Of a stretch of 37,500 nt of DNA, positions 15,844-27,623 are shown piece after piece (position 1 is the first letter of the stretch; the number at the start of each line of letters is the position of its first letter). The notes under the pieces were generated by a model, which was given only the letters and a program-made list of their open reading frames with translations, ran no database searches and was not told where the DNA came from. A program made the position numbers and the translations under genes. Origin of the DNA: Chrysomallon squamiferum (taxonomy: Eukaryota; Mollusca; Gastropoda; Neomphalida; Peltospiridae); contig CM022676.1 of the NCBI GenBank assembly GCA_012295275.1, positions 7,592,607 to 7,630,106 of the forward strand, given 5' to 3'.

Positions 15844-18141
15844 AAGAAGACGATATTATGTTATGCTATTTTATGTTATTCGATGCTATGTTATAGATCT
15901 GTGTTATGCTACGTTATCTTATATTATGTTATGTTCTGCTATATTTATTTAAGATTTTAACAGATATATTTCAAGAGTTCAGCTGACAGTTATACATTTC
16001 ATTTTACATTAGTCATATAGAAATGACGGCGAATCCACCTAGATTTCAGTGTGTAAGTGAAACGAGATTAACTGAGATACAGATAAACAATCTGAAAATA
16101 AAATACAATATACATCCCAGTAACACGAATTTACAGAATAAAGTACTACTCAATATCTTTCACTGCCGCAAATAAAAATAAAGTTTTGATTTTATTCTTT
16201 TTTTCAATACTTTCTTGATTTCACTGCTGTTAATATTATTTGTAATATTTTCTGTAGGTGGTTGAATATATTTTTCAATACACCAGATGCAGTCGACTGC
16301 ATCCAGCAACCTAGCTACAATTCTACGACATGGCATACAGCGTTGTATTCTTATAGTTAATTTTGGTCAAAAAGTGTTGTTTTTTTTGTTGTTTTTTTGG
16401 TTTGTTTGTTTTTGTTTTTGTTTATTATAGTTTTGAGTTTTTGTACTTAGGAAGGTATTTTCCTTTCTACGTATGTTTGTATTTAATGCATGCATGTAGA
16501 TATGTACGTATGTAAGTAGATAAGTATGTACGTGTGTATATTAGCTTTATGTGTATATGTTTGTATGGACGTATATTTGAAATTAGATAGGTAGGTATGC
16601 AGGCAGGTAGGTAGATACAGAGATAGTTAGGTATAGGTGTGGTTGTGTTTGTCTATCTTTCTATATGTGTATATGTGTGTACGTGTGTGTGTAAGTGTTT
16701 GTGAGTTTCCCTGTATATTTATATTAATCAGAAATGTTCTCAGGTGATAAGTTCAGAATAAACTTTGTGTTGCGATGCACCACCCAATCCCTATATTGTA
16801 ATAATATAATATAAAGTCATATAACATAATATATAATGTAACAATGTACCGTAGCAGATTATAATATGCTTATGTACTAAAGAACTTTATAGAACAAAAT
16901 ATTTCACTATATTGAGTATAGTATAATTCAGTACAGTATAGCACTATATATTTAATACACAATAGTATAATTTAGTATATTGTAGTACAGTGTGAACATG
17001 TATAGTAGAGTATAGTATAATATAGAATAGTAAAGTATAGTGTAGTATAGTATAGCTCAGAATAATATAGCATAACACAGCATAGTACACGATTGTCTAG
17101 TACATTATAGTGCAGTTAAATTTAGTATAATACAAAATAACACTGCAAAAACACAGTAAAATGTAATGTGATATAGTTTAATATAGTAAATAATGATAAT
17201 AAAATAAAATAAAAAATATAAAATTAAATTAAATAAATGATATTATTTTCTTCTATTGTATTATTATATATTACTAATACATTATACTCACTTTTTATAA
17301 CTGTATAATAATTATAAAGAATTGCAGTCTACTCTTTATGTAACATTATATTATTTTACAGTGAAATAGATTACTTAACACTAAATTATAGAGAAATTAT
17401 ACAGAGAAAGTCTAAAACTATGCTGGTTAGGAATAGAATACAAGAGTTAATTGCCAGTATGAAATCAAGTGTCATTAAATCATAATTGTATTTATGAAGT
17501 GATCCCATCAACGTAATCAAGAATTCACTGTATTAACGTGTTCTGTGTTATCAATGTGACCAAGAATTCACTGTATTAACGTGTTCTGTGTTATCAATGT
17601 CACCAAGAATTCACTGTATTAACGTGTTCTGTGTTATCAATGTCACCAAGAATTCACTGTATTAACGTGTTCTGTGTTATCAATGTAATGATGAATTCAC
17701 TGTATTAACGTGTTCTGTGTTATCAACGTAACCATCAATTCACTGTATTAACGTGTTCTGTGTTATCAACGTAACCATCAATTCACTGTATTAACGTGTA
17801 CTGTGTTATCAACGTAATCATGAATTCACTGTATTAATATGTACTCCGTTATAAACGTAATGATGTAGTCACTGTATTAATGTGTTATGGGTACAACATC
17901 TGTCTGTTGTTACAGTCACACAGGTAATAAATCTTTTAACGAAATTAGGACTATTTATCTTAGTTTTTTTCTTTCCGGGTCATAACTGTCATTCATACAT
18001 AAAGTCGACTCAACCCTGATTTTACAGTTACTAAAAGAGATTAACTCAGATACAGATAAATAATCTGAATATAAAATACATACCTTGTACGTACAATACA
18101 CATCCCAGCAACACGAACACACAGAATAACTTACAACACAT
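8744..18141 (-). CDS. Complete Ig-superfamily transmembrane receptor B with ITIM-like cytoplasmic tail (451 aa, 10 exons)
   Basis: Exons: 18084-18141, 15464-15775, 14384-14644, 13727-13987, 13350-13463, 12887-12917, 12497-12528, 11772-11876, 10277-10381 and 8744-8820. They sum to 1356 nt, have GT/AG boundaries and matching phases, and contain no internal stop. Order: signal peptide (1-19), V-like Ig (20-123), two I-type Ig domains (124-210, 211-297), a membrane helix (about 317-331, CSALFVIIIVIVLFV), then a basic stop-transfer run (RYKRRKKK). The tail carries Y352 in VSYSAV (ITIM consensus), Y373 in NLYSSI, Y408 in NPYATI and Y443 in NPYCLV, spaced 21, 35 and 35 residues apart. By family knowledge, such tails recruit SH2 phosphatases or adaptors when phosphorylated, so an inhibitory immune-type receptor is plausible. 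Oddities: Ig1 has WRYGD where A has WRCGD, and Ig2 has GLYVIT where A has GLYVCT, so two canonical Ig cysteines are lost. The tiny 31- and 32-nt exons are the least certain, although phase requires both. Confidence 0.85.
8840..12240 (-). repeat. Tandem array of tail-exon/intron units in receptor B
   Basis: Four related blocks can be seen at about 8840-9235, 9240-9660, 10277-10930 and 11772-12240. They share 'gtttatataaag..tgtacggagc/gtgcagag', the GT run, 'acacacgcgcatacacgc' and 'atatacattttctct'-like words. The unit 9789-11267 is repeated from 11268 onward with an offset of about 1.48 kb and high identity. Three blocks sit beside a tail exon (8744-8820, 10277-10381, 11772-11876); the block at 9240 has lost its exon. 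The duplication copied a complete phase 1-1 exon, adding a tyrosine motif without breaking the frame. Confidence 0.85.
12401..12489. repeat. (GT)n microsatellite abutting the ITIM exon
   Basis: Nearly pure GT repeat that starts two bases outside the donor site of the 32-nt ITIM exon (12497-12528). On the minus strand the intron therefore begins GTAAGTTCACAC and runs straight into (CA)n. Confidence 0.95.
13240..13350. repeat. (TAAG)n/(TAAA)n tetranucleotide repeat directly after the TM exon
   Basis: Imperfect TAAG, TGAG and TAAA tetranucleotides extend up to the donor boundary of the membrane-helix exon of receptor B. The repeat could affect splice-donor use at 13349. Confidence 0.85.
13615..13685. 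repeat. (CT)n microsatellite in receptor B intron
   Basis: About 70 bp of CT repeat beside the third Ig exon, the counterpart of the tract at 1639-1744 in receptor A. Confidence 0.95.
15786..15850. repeat. (AAT)n(AAG)n tract outside the V-like exon acceptor
   Basis: Compound trinucleotide repeat immediately upstream of the V-like Ig exon of receptor B, so on the coding strand it lies in the acceptor's pyrimidine/branch region. It is paralogous to the AAT tract at 3781-3837. Confidence 0.9.
16101..16150 (-). pseudogene. Degenerate signal-peptide exon inside intron 1 of receptor B
   Basis: The minus strand resembles the signal exon and its flanks ('catcccagtaacacgaat', preceded by the 'ataaacaatctgaaaataaaatac' intron boundary), but about 13 bases covering the end of the exon and its donor are deleted and the ATG region has diverged. 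The preceding 16000-16100 matches receptor A intron 1 (3905-4020). It was probably the original exon 1 of receptor B, now replaced by the intact copy at 18084-18141. Confidence 0.65.
17507..17893. repeat. 43-bp minisatellite, about nine tandem units
   Basis: Successive units carry 'aagaattcactgtattaacg' and 'tgttctgtgttatcaa' at a 43-bp period. The first six units are nearly identical and the last ones more diverged. The array lies in intron 1 of receptor B. It is not CRISPR-like: there are no unique spacers, and this is an animal genome. Confidence 0.93.
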
Positions 18142-20321
18142 TTCCAGTATTCTAGTTTTCGCTGCCGTTAATAAACAAATATAGTTTCTTAGCTAGTTTC
18201 GTTTTAAATTCTTCCTTGTTTTGGTTTCTTTTTCTATGTTACCACGTTTATTTCGTGTTTAACAAGTAAAACAGCTGTTTTATTCTTAATATAATTTAAA
18301 GTAATGTCATGCAATATAATATGATATAATACAATATGACACGATATGATGTTGTGTAAGATAATTCATTGTTAAATAATCTATTTCACTGTAAAATAAT
18401 ATAATCTTAAATGAAGAGTAGAACGGACTGGCCTATTTGGAGCCCAAGTATCTAAATATAGAAATGTGTGTCAGCAGTAAAGGTCAACGTGTACAACTAC
18501 GTCATTTGAACCGCGGTTTTCCTTCCTTGTTTGTATTCGAATTTTCACGAAATGTAGTCACGTTAGGTGTAAAAATAGGAAAAAATGTTGCTTGATATAC
18601 AAATGTTAGCAATTAACAAAATCGATATGGTGACAGAGGTAGTTATTTTTATGAAGTGTGCTTGTATATTAAATCTATGTAAGTGCGCATGCATTTTGAG
18701 GATAGACTAACGGATGGAAGAATGTGTTAATTCACAGAAAAACATACAGAGAAAAAGAGACAGATGAATGAATGAATGATTAACAATACTCCAGCATAAA
18801 ACAAATCTGAGAGTGAAAGAGAAAATTAAGAGATGATTTTTTTTTTCTAATTAATTGTAAACTATTGAATCAGTGTTGTTTGTTTCACTTATAGTAGTAC
18901 TAATAATAATACTAATAATAATAAGAAGAAGAATAAAAAGAACCCTGTAACTTACTGTAATAATTTATATAAATATGTTATAGCTGTATACACACACGGA
19001 CTTGTATATGTTACGTACACCCGTATAAACCGAACACAATAGAAACAATACAGTAACTTGACAGAAAGAACATTAGGCGTTTTGGGTTACATGTTTTGTG
19101 CTGATTTTGAAAAGAGCGGTAGAGTTATACCATACCAGATTAAACCTGATTAGTCACGTTATAACGTAAGAAAAAAAACTTGACAAACATTCAAAATGGC
19201 CGCCTTTTATATGTTTGCTACTGTTAATGTTAAATTTGATATTTGATTTCTAATGATACGCTATGTCCATTATAATTCATTTTATGTCTGTTAACTAATA
19301 AGTGCTAAATTACAGTATTAGAATTATAATGATACATTATAATTCATTTTATGTATAGTTGATAATTAATAACTATTAAATCTAATATCTGAATTATAAT
19401 GATACACTGTAATTCATTTTATATATAGCTGTTAATTAATAATCACTGTCTGATTTTGGGGGGATTTTTTTTACATCAGTGTATCGATCCACCCGTCCAT
19501 CCATCCGTCCACCAGCTCACTGTCTAGATATCTGTAAATATATAATTATATATGTAATAACGTATGTGTGCATATAGATGGGATGTATACATGTAGATAC
19601 GTACAAATATACATATATGCATACGTACAGACAGACAACCCCCCCGAGAAAATAAATAAATATGACATACATTCTTATATAATGGCGTACATATGTACAT
19701 TTATTCATAAATATAAACACATAGACACACTTATACGTATAGTCACTGATGTGTACACGTACATATATATATATATATACATACATACATACAAGTCTCT
19801 TTATTTGTCTCTGTCTGTCTCTCTGTCTCATTCACATATACGCATACACAGAGACAAAACACTTATTTAATAATTACTATTCAAACATTAAAATAAACAC
19901 AATGTAAATAAGATACTGAAATTTGACATATTCTGATATTTATCTTTTCAAACTCGACTTCCATTTTCGATCTTGAAGGAGAAACAAACCTCAGCACACC
20001 TGACATAAAACAACAGAAAATTCATGTAAAGTTTACTCAACATATTTCATCAGATTTTCTTTCCATAAAAACATATTTTTCACTTCTGTCCTTTAACACT
20101 GAAGAATACACAAGAGTTTCCATACTCTTTCACTTTGTTATGTTATGGATACACTTGCGATAATAGGGGAAAAAAGATTTATTGGTATAAATAATATTTC
20201 ATATACTGCTTCATGCGGTACTACATAACACTTGCTAAATTCGTCTGAGACAGATCCAGTGATATTTACAGAGGATGGTGGTAAATTAGTTATTTTAATT
20301 GTGAAAACTAAAATACTGGAA

Positions 20322-20379
20322 ATATGCTATAAGTTATTCTGTGATTTGGTATTACTGGGATGGTCATTGTACATAAAAG
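20322..20379 (+). pseudogene. Inverted signal-peptide exon relic (start codon lost) upstream of receptor B
   Basis: A 58-nt plus-strand segment aligns end to end with the 58-nt signal exon of receptors A and B. It reads ICYKLFCDLVLLGWSLYIK and is followed by the same GTATGT donor and about 180 bp of homologous intron. The start ATG is replaced by ATA. An in-frame upstream ATG exists at 20232, but no downstream Ig exon is present on the plus strand. It is therefore a relic of an inverted duplication of the receptor 5' end. Confidence 0.75.
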
Positions 20380-22108
20380 GTATGTATTTTATATTCAGAT
20401 TATTTATCTGTAACTGAGTTAATTTCATTTCATTTACAAACTGTAAAATTCTGATGTCTTGTGACAGTTATAACCCGGAAATTATACTGTTTTGATAAAT
20501 AGTCCTAAAATGAATTCTACGTAGTGGCTCATAGGAATTGCAATCTGTCCTCTTCGTTAGTCTTTTTATTACCTTTGTCACTGTGTAGATTTTTCTCTAC
20601 ATTTTTTTCTGCACGCGAATTTTGTGCTATAAAAAATTCTGACATCTTGTAATGTGTCAGTTCGTTCAGTTTCTATTATTTCAAAAATCAAATAATTTCT
20701 GACTTTTACTGTAATCAAGAAACAATCAGTATGAATGTTAATCAAACTAACTAATGAAAATTAAACAAATTAAAATATAAGCGGGGTAAAGTATCCAGCT
20801 ATTAAAGGAAAAACGTTAGGTTTATCATTTTCATTTGTTTATTTATTTTGTTTTATTTATTTATTTATTTATTTGTTTGTTTATTCATCATCATCATCAT
20901 CATCTCTGTAGATTTAACATTATTTATCATTGATATATTTGACATTGTTTATCACTGGTAGATTTGAACAATATTTAACTGGTAGATTTGACATTGCGTG
21001 TGTGTCTGTGTGTGTGTGTGTGTGTGGTTGTGTGTGTGAGAGAGTTAGTATTAATGTATGTATGTATGTATTTATGTATGTATGAATGTATGTATGAATG
21101 TATGTATTTATGTATGTATGTATGTATGTATATGCATATGTATATATATATATAGACAATGAATACATATATAAACTTAAATAATTAAATTTATATTATT
21201 CTATTAGTATTTTTCTTATTACAATAACATAATACAGTTTGCTGATTTGAATTATTTAAAATATTGAAACAAAAATTATAATAAAATAAAAACTACACAA
21301 CAGTATGGCAGACAGCAAAACGAAGCAGGGAAGAAAGCAGCATAGTTGTTAGTAAACTTATGTATTTATAAAACTGAGGATATATAAAACAAATGAATAA
21401 ACTACTCACACCATTATAAACAAATAAATTACAATTTCACAATGTCCTAAAGTTCACAGTTTTGCATATAACTAACAGACTGACATTATTTCTGAAATCA
21501 CAAAAAATTATATATGTCTAAAAGACAAAAGAATTTGATAAGATATAGAATAAAATAACAGATATGCACGTTTGTATGCATATATATATGTGTGTATGTA
21601 TGTATGTATGTATGTATGTGTGCATGCATGTATGAATGTATACATATATATACATGTATGAATATATTAGTAAATAAATATGCAGCTCTAAACAAATATT
21701 TATATCTATTTTCACCAACATACAGACATTAATAACAACAAATTAAAAATTAAATTTAAATATATAAATAAAATAAAATTAAAAAATTAACAGGTACACC
21801 AACCACGTGTAAAATGGTGTTTACTATAAGCTAATGTAATGAGTTTTCTCCCTTGAATTGTAACTCTTCACCACTAACGGTGATTTCCCTTTAGTTGGAA
21901 ATCTCTGCGTTGTGAGGCCGTTGATTTTATTATTATTATTATTACTATATTTATTTATTTATTATTTATTTATTTATTTATTTATCTATTTATTTGTTTT
22001 AATTTATTTTTTCTCATTGTGTAGCTCATTTTACCTTTTAATTATAATTTTATGAATTATTTTCAACAAATCTTTCCATTTGTTCAACTGTTTAGTGAAA
22101 TGTTAAAA

Positions 22109-22119
22109 GGGGATTCCCC
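22109..22119. promoter_or_regulatory. kB-like motif GGGGATTCCCC
   Basis: GGGGATTCCCC fits the Rel/NF-kB consensus GGGRNYYYCC. There is no gene start nearby, so it may be a chance occurrence or a distal element. Confidence 0.25.
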
Positions 22120-22667
22120 CAGATAGAGTATCTAATCAGGAAGGTTCACAGAAACCTGGTAAAGTCTAATTTGCATCAGATACTTGATTTTCAGCAAAGC
22201 AATTGCTGAGCACTAGTTGGATTGGGAAACAAATCAAAAGTGACCAAACACAACTTTGATCGTTGCTGCATCATTCAGTTAGAATAGAAAACAAAATAAA
22301 TAAAAATAAATAAATAAATAAATATAATAATAAAGTAAAATAAAATAAACAAAATAAACTACGGCGTATTTCAGAGTTTCATATTAAACAATGACCTGCA
22401 ATGTCAATAACATGCAAATTAATAATGCTTTAGAAAGTATATTAAGTAAATATATAAATAAATATTAGTAATGATAAAAACGTTCAAAATTGGTCAAATT
22501 TGTTTAAAATAATTACATGATTATATACAAGTCCGTGTATGTATACAGCTATAACATATTTATATAAATTATTACAGTAACTTACAGGGTTCTATAATTA
22601 CACATATACATAAACACTCCTTGTTCTGTGGGTCTTTTTAACAACTAAGAAGTACATACACTCCATG

Positions 22668-22707
<40 letters not shown>

Positions 22708-23023
22708 TATTATTATTTTCTTTTTTTTTTTCATTTTTTTTTTTTTTTTTTTTTTTTTACTTCTGTCAGAATTCAGAATAACAAACTATAAATAATTAAA
22801 GTTGTAACAACAAATTTTATGTCACATTTGAGGTTGGTCTGTTGTTGGGGATTACTAAGATTAGTATTATCTGATGGTCCAGTTCTGCTGTGTTGTAGCA
22901 AAACCCAAATATTTTTCAGATTGGTTTAAAATTTAGTTGATATAGAGTTAATCAAACTTTCGTGTATGTACACTCTATGTACTTGTTACAGAAAATAGGA
23001 ATAATTCTTGAAAATTATCATGT

Positions 23024-23119
23024 CTATTTCACTCTGGAAGTTGCTAATGCATTGGCTGCAAGTAGATCATTCTCTGACTGTAACTGATGGAGAATTTCAG
23101 GAGGAAGTCTAGATGAAAC
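23024..23119 (-). CDS. Candidate short terminal coding exon of an unidentified gene
   Basis: After a minus-strand AG (…CCTATTAG) an open frame of 31 codons ends in TAG. It starts VSSRLPPEILHQLQSEN and continues DLLAANALATSRVK. The composition is far more protein-like than its AT-rich surroundings, which suggests a last exon. No upstream exon could be identified between 23120 and 24500, so it may be an orphan or a relic. Function unknown. Confidence 0.25.
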   Translation of the reverse strand, partial: VSSRLPPEILHQLQSENDLLAANALATSRVK

Positions 23120-23243
23120 CTAATAGGGTATAACAATTATACATTTTTAATATTAATAACAATTTCTGTTGTTACTAGTGTTGATGTAATTATTTTAACG
23201 AGGTTACCAATTTTTAAATAAATAATTTATTGTGTAAGGAATG

Positions 23244-23319
<76 letters not shown>

Positions 23320-23708
23320 TTCCTTTTTAAATAAATACTTTAATGTATAAAGCTATAAGGCATTCATTTCCAGTTGTTACTCATTACTGTTATTAATATT
23401 GAATTTTTGTTTCTTCTGATGTATGAATTAATGTTTTTTTCTCATGTTATCTTTTCAGAAATTAAAAACTTAATGTTTGTTCTGATAAACTTAACTTTCT
23501 ACTGAAATTTGACATTGAAGGAATTTGATACTGTTAAAAGTTCTTATTAATTTTGTTTAAATTAATAAATGTTTATTTAACTTGTTTAATGCTATTTTAT
23601 ATAATTAATAGAAAATGTATTGAAAATTACTGTTATTTTTGTAGATTGTTTGTTCCGTCATACTGAAAACTGCCACTGCATCTATGGAGGGAGGGAGGGA
23701 GGGAGGAG

Positions 23709-23743
<35 letters not shown>

Positions 23744-24220
23744 TTAATGTCACTACCTTAATAGTATTAGTAGTGTTTGTACTCTTAGAACAATATAATA
23801 CTGTTTTCTCATTTCAAATATTTAAAATATCAGAAATAATAATAAAAAGAAAAAATGTATTCACTCAGAAAGTTAGAGACACAAAAAAGTGAGAGCACTA
23901 TAATTGTCTGCAGATATATAATTACATATGCATGTCTAAAATAGACAATATATAAAACAAATATTAAGAACAAAAAAAAAAAAAAAACACTAAATATACA
24001 AAAATATACACAGTTATAAAAAAATAACCCTATAATTTCATCAAAGCCATCAACTTCACAATTTTACACATTACTCATTTAATATAAATGTCATGTGAGA
24101 AATCCACACAAAGATTATGTCCAAAAGACGAGGTCATTTGTCAAAAAAAACCAAAACAACACAGGATAGTACGTTCAAAGATGTCATTTTTATATATATA
24201 TAAAGTACTTGGGAAATTCC
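23120..24220. other. Non-coding spacer with (CT)n and (GGGA)n(GA)n repeats
   Basis: Contains (CT)n at 23246-23315 and a GGGA/GA tract at about 23688-23740, within AT-rich unique sequence. I see no gene. The left arm of the inverted duplication begins at or before 24221. Confidence 0.7.
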
Positions 24221-24867
24221 TCTAAGACACTTGTGACATTAATATATGGTAAACACGGTTACTGCTGCTGTCTGAAAGAACCCAGAACAGAAATGGTCCA
24301 TCAGAATTGGTCAGGGCTGTGTGAAAGATAGTTCAAGAGAAAAGAGAGAATATTTGGCGAAGGAGAAAGACACTTAGGCCAATTCTATGCACTATAACCA
24401 CGATATTACTATCTATAATGTTATACTATAATTGTCAGTGAGTTTGTACAATCAGGCAGAGAAATTAAAGATAAAATCAAAATCAAACTTGTTAAAATAA
24501 TAATTAAGATTTTATAGAGAATTACTTTTATAATTTGCTCCATCAAGTTTTTAAATATTCTTAAGGATAATGTCTCTCATTTTCTCTTTCTGTGGATTGG
24601 AAAACTCTTTGAAAATAGTGAACATTCGCCCTCTAGAGCTCAAGTCCAATAACTCTGAGTGCTCCTTGATAGAACTCAGTTTTTCATTAAACAGTTTTTC
24701 TGGTGGTAGATTCCTTGAGCCCACATCTCGTGCATACACAAGGATGACGTCACCTAAAACATACATGAATCTACATTAGATCTGATGATACCCACAAAAT
24801 ACATTATACGTCCTCTATGCTATTTCTTTCACACAGAGCATACACACAGATTCATATTCATCTAATT

Positions 24868-25049
24868 ATTATTATTTCTATTATTATTATTATTATTACA
24901 ATTATTATTATTATTATCATTATTACAATTATTATTATCATTATGATTATTATTATTACTACAACTACTACTACTACTATTATTATTATTATTATTATTA
25001 TTATACTGTTATTACTGTTACTATTGCTATTGTTATTATTATTATTGAC
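24868..25049. repeat. (ATT)n-rich tract in intron 5 of the left copy
   Basis: Imperfect ATT/ACT trinucleotides. The equivalent tract is at 36663-36858 in the right copy with a different interruption pattern. Confidence 0.9.
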
Positions 25050-25693
25050 ATTACTATTTTATTTCAAATCACATTACTCTGAGGTCCTGTCAAACAATCT
25101 TTACGTGTTACTGGAATCTAACTCACCACCCATTTTACGTAACGCCTGAACAGTTGTCAGTCTCATGTTCCCAGGTCCCTTTGCTGGGTCTTCAAGAATC
25201 ACATTCCTCTCATTGTAATCTACATAGACAATGTAGACCTTAGAGCGAGGTACTCGCAGAATATCCTCAAACCGGTTCAACAACATATCAACAGTTTTTT
25301 ATTGCTGGATCACTGACAAGAACCTCTGATGTCTGCTTGACGTGTTGTTCAGACATTTCGCTGTGGAAAGTGATTGTGCAGACTTCTCCATTAAGTTTCT
25401 CTCTCTGAACCTTGCTAAGAGTGTTTTCATCACCCTGTTGTGTTAAATTTAATATAAATCTCTGATTATATATATATAAACAGATGTATGGATTCACTCA
25501 TTCATATATGTATTTACATGTATCTTAGTAGGTGTGTGTGTGTGTGTGTGTGTGTTTGTGTTTGTATATGTATATGGATGTGGATTTATGTATGTGTGTG
25601 TATATTATACATGTATGTGTGTAAGAATGGATATGTATGTATATTTACAAGTGTATGTATACGAGTCTATGTTTATCTATGTATATCTGTATA

Positions 25694-25729
<36 letters not shown>

Positions 25730-26120
25730 GTGGCTGTGTGTGTGTGTGTGTTATAAAGAAAATTACCGTTTTTCATTTGCATGGAAAGCTCTAGGTAACA
25801 GATTATTCATTACATCAGCTGTGTTTCCTTGGTGAACACTGTTACTAGGTGATCTTTTCCATGACATCAGCAGTGTCCAGGTTACAGCAAACAGGGCAAT
25901 GAGAATCATAATCAAACTCCAAACTAAAATACATTCATTAATTACCAACAAACCATAAATAAAATGTTAATTTAAGTAGGGATGTGTTTGTGTGTGTGTC
26001 TGTGTGTGCATGTGCTTGTATGTGTAAGTGTGTGTCTGTGTTTGTGAATGTAATTGTGAGCTTGTTTTCGTGTAAGTGTATGTGCATGAATGTTATTGTG
26101 TTTGTGTGTGAATGTAAGTG

Positions 26121-26135
26121 TCTCTCTCTCTCCAT

Positions 26136-26199
<64 letters not shown>
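26121..26199. repeat. (CT)n tract in intron 3 of the left copy
   Basis: About 78 bp of CT repeat with CCATCCC interruptions. In the right copy only a short 'agagagagagtgagaaag' tract remains at 35464-35480, so length differs strongly between arms. Confidence 0.93.
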
Positions 26200-26202
<3 letters not shown>

Positions 26203-27501
26203 ATTTAAAATGCTAAGCAACTCACACATGTAAGTAGTTTGGAACTTGAGATAGTCATAGTTTGCACTGATTTGATGTTTGTTCAGCTGAGTGATGTCCT
26301 CAAATCTACGAGCTCGCAATTCGAGACTTCCTACCCAGGAAGACGTGTTCTGTTCAAACTTTGAAATCCAATTTGTCGTATTAGTCTCGATAAACTGAAT
26401 CTTATCCATTATGCTGTTCATACTATTCACTAGGTCTGTAATAGTGGTGTTTAATTTGTGTGTTGTAGTTTCAAGGGCTTCCAGTTTGAAATCGGTCTGT
26501 TTCATTTTAGTTTCAAATATTTTCATTTCACTTTCAGTTTTCAAAATTTGTTCTTCGTTTTCATTCCTTTTGATGTCAAACTCATGCATTTTTTTTTCAG
26601 TGTCTTGAATTCTAGCTTAAAAATTTTGCATTTTATTTTTAGTGTTTTCCATTGTTCTTTCAATTTCTGTTGTTTTAGTTTCAAACTCATGCATTTTATT
26701 TTCAGTGTCTTGAATTCTAGCTTCAAAATTTTGCATTTTATTTTTAGTGTTTTCCATTGTTCTTTCAATTTCTGTTGTTTTAGTTTCAAAATCTTGCAAT
26801 ATATTTTCAGTGTTTTCCATTTTAATTTTAATTTCTTTCATTTTATTTTCAAAATCTTGCATTTTACTTTCAGTGTTTTTCAGTTTTCTTCCATCTTCTT
26901 GCATTATACCTTTTGCATTAAAAAAAAAGAACAAATAATTAAAATAGTAATCTTATGAGGTATAATAATATTAATGTTAAGTATGATAATACTAATCATT
27001 AGTATGATATTAGCAACTGTTTTATACTAACAGTAATAATAGTTATATAATAATATTAATAATAAAATAAATAAATATGGGTATATCTATACATCTGTTT
27101 CTCTATCTGTCCACATTCATATCCACACACAAAAAGCACAAACACACAGACAAAACCTACCGTACAGACATATATAAGTAACAAAAAATTAAAAATAAAG
27201 TTTTAATATATAAACACATAAGTAAAATGAATTAGATAAATAAATAAATAAATAAATAAATAAAGTAGTTACCTTCTTTCGACAACAAGTTTATTAAACA
27301 GTCTCGAATGTGTTCTCGATTTCCTTCGCCACATAAATCTGTAATTCCGTCCATCCGTCGCACTGTGATGTAATTTAGGAACACAACGAAACATGCAAGT
27401 ATCACTGAAAGAACGATCCTGAAAATAAACAAGTGAAAAAATATCACGAGTGGAATTTAAAGTGTAGTGGAGAATTATATTGAATTTCACAAGAAGAATA
27501 T

Positions 27502-27623
<122 letters not shown>

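Larger units (their letters stand above)
18142..23023. other. 5' flank of receptor B and repeat-rich intergenic region
   Basis: 18.14-20.62 kb is the counterpart of 4.0-6.44 kb, presumably carrying the promoter of receptor B. It includes about three imperfect tandem copies (about 66 bp) of an 'aatgatacattataattcat' unit at 19251-19450 and an inverted signal exon at 20322. Beyond 20.62 kb there is low-complexity sequence: (GT)n near 20996, (ATGT)n at 21055-21130 and 21590-21620, ATTT repeats near 21930-22000, and (ATT)n plus poly-T at 22668-22759. Bases 22525-22600 are an inverted copy of 18945-19010. No protein-coding exon is supported here. Confidence 0.7.
24551..27418 (-). pseudogene. Broken copy of the two-TM coiled-coil protein gene (exons 2-6; exon 1 missing)
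   Basis: Exons equivalent to 2-6 of the right-arm gene: 27273-27418, 26226-26909, 25767-25923, 25127-25434 and 24551-24753. Lesions: (1) no exon 1 in 27419-28200; (2) GAA to TAA in the coiled coil at 26617-26619; (3) loss of one G at the exon 4 donor (ACGG|TAATT against ACGGG|TAATT), leaving a 157-nt exon; (4) an extra A in an A run of exon 5 (six against five, near 25297-25302), which shifts the frame; (5) a harmless 12-nt in-frame deletion in exon 2. Lesions 3 and 4 have opposite sign but do not rescue each other, because a TAA falls between them. Exon 3 has exactly the 684 nt expected and shows the correct frame where the right copy is frameshifted. Exon 6 is fully open. It lies on the same strand as the GTPase gene, 787 bases after its stop. 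Confidence 0.85.

Noticed and set aside
17507-17893. Regular 43-bp repeats that could be mistaken for a CRISPR array
   Set aside because: The units are contiguous with no unique spacers, decay gradually, and lie in an intron of an animal gene. It is a minisatellite.
25084-25440. Opposite frame changes in the left copy (loss at exon 4 donor, gain in exon 5) as possible mutual compensation
   Set aside because: In the shifted frame a TAA occurs at the A run before the frame is restored, and the copy also has an earlier stop and no exon 1.
26458-26958. A 166-residue Phe/Ser-rich frame on the plus strand, and its counterpart at 34624-35199 on the minus strand
   Set aside because: It is the antisense shadow of the coiled-coil exon 3. 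The exon has splice signals, the correct phase and an inverted paralog.
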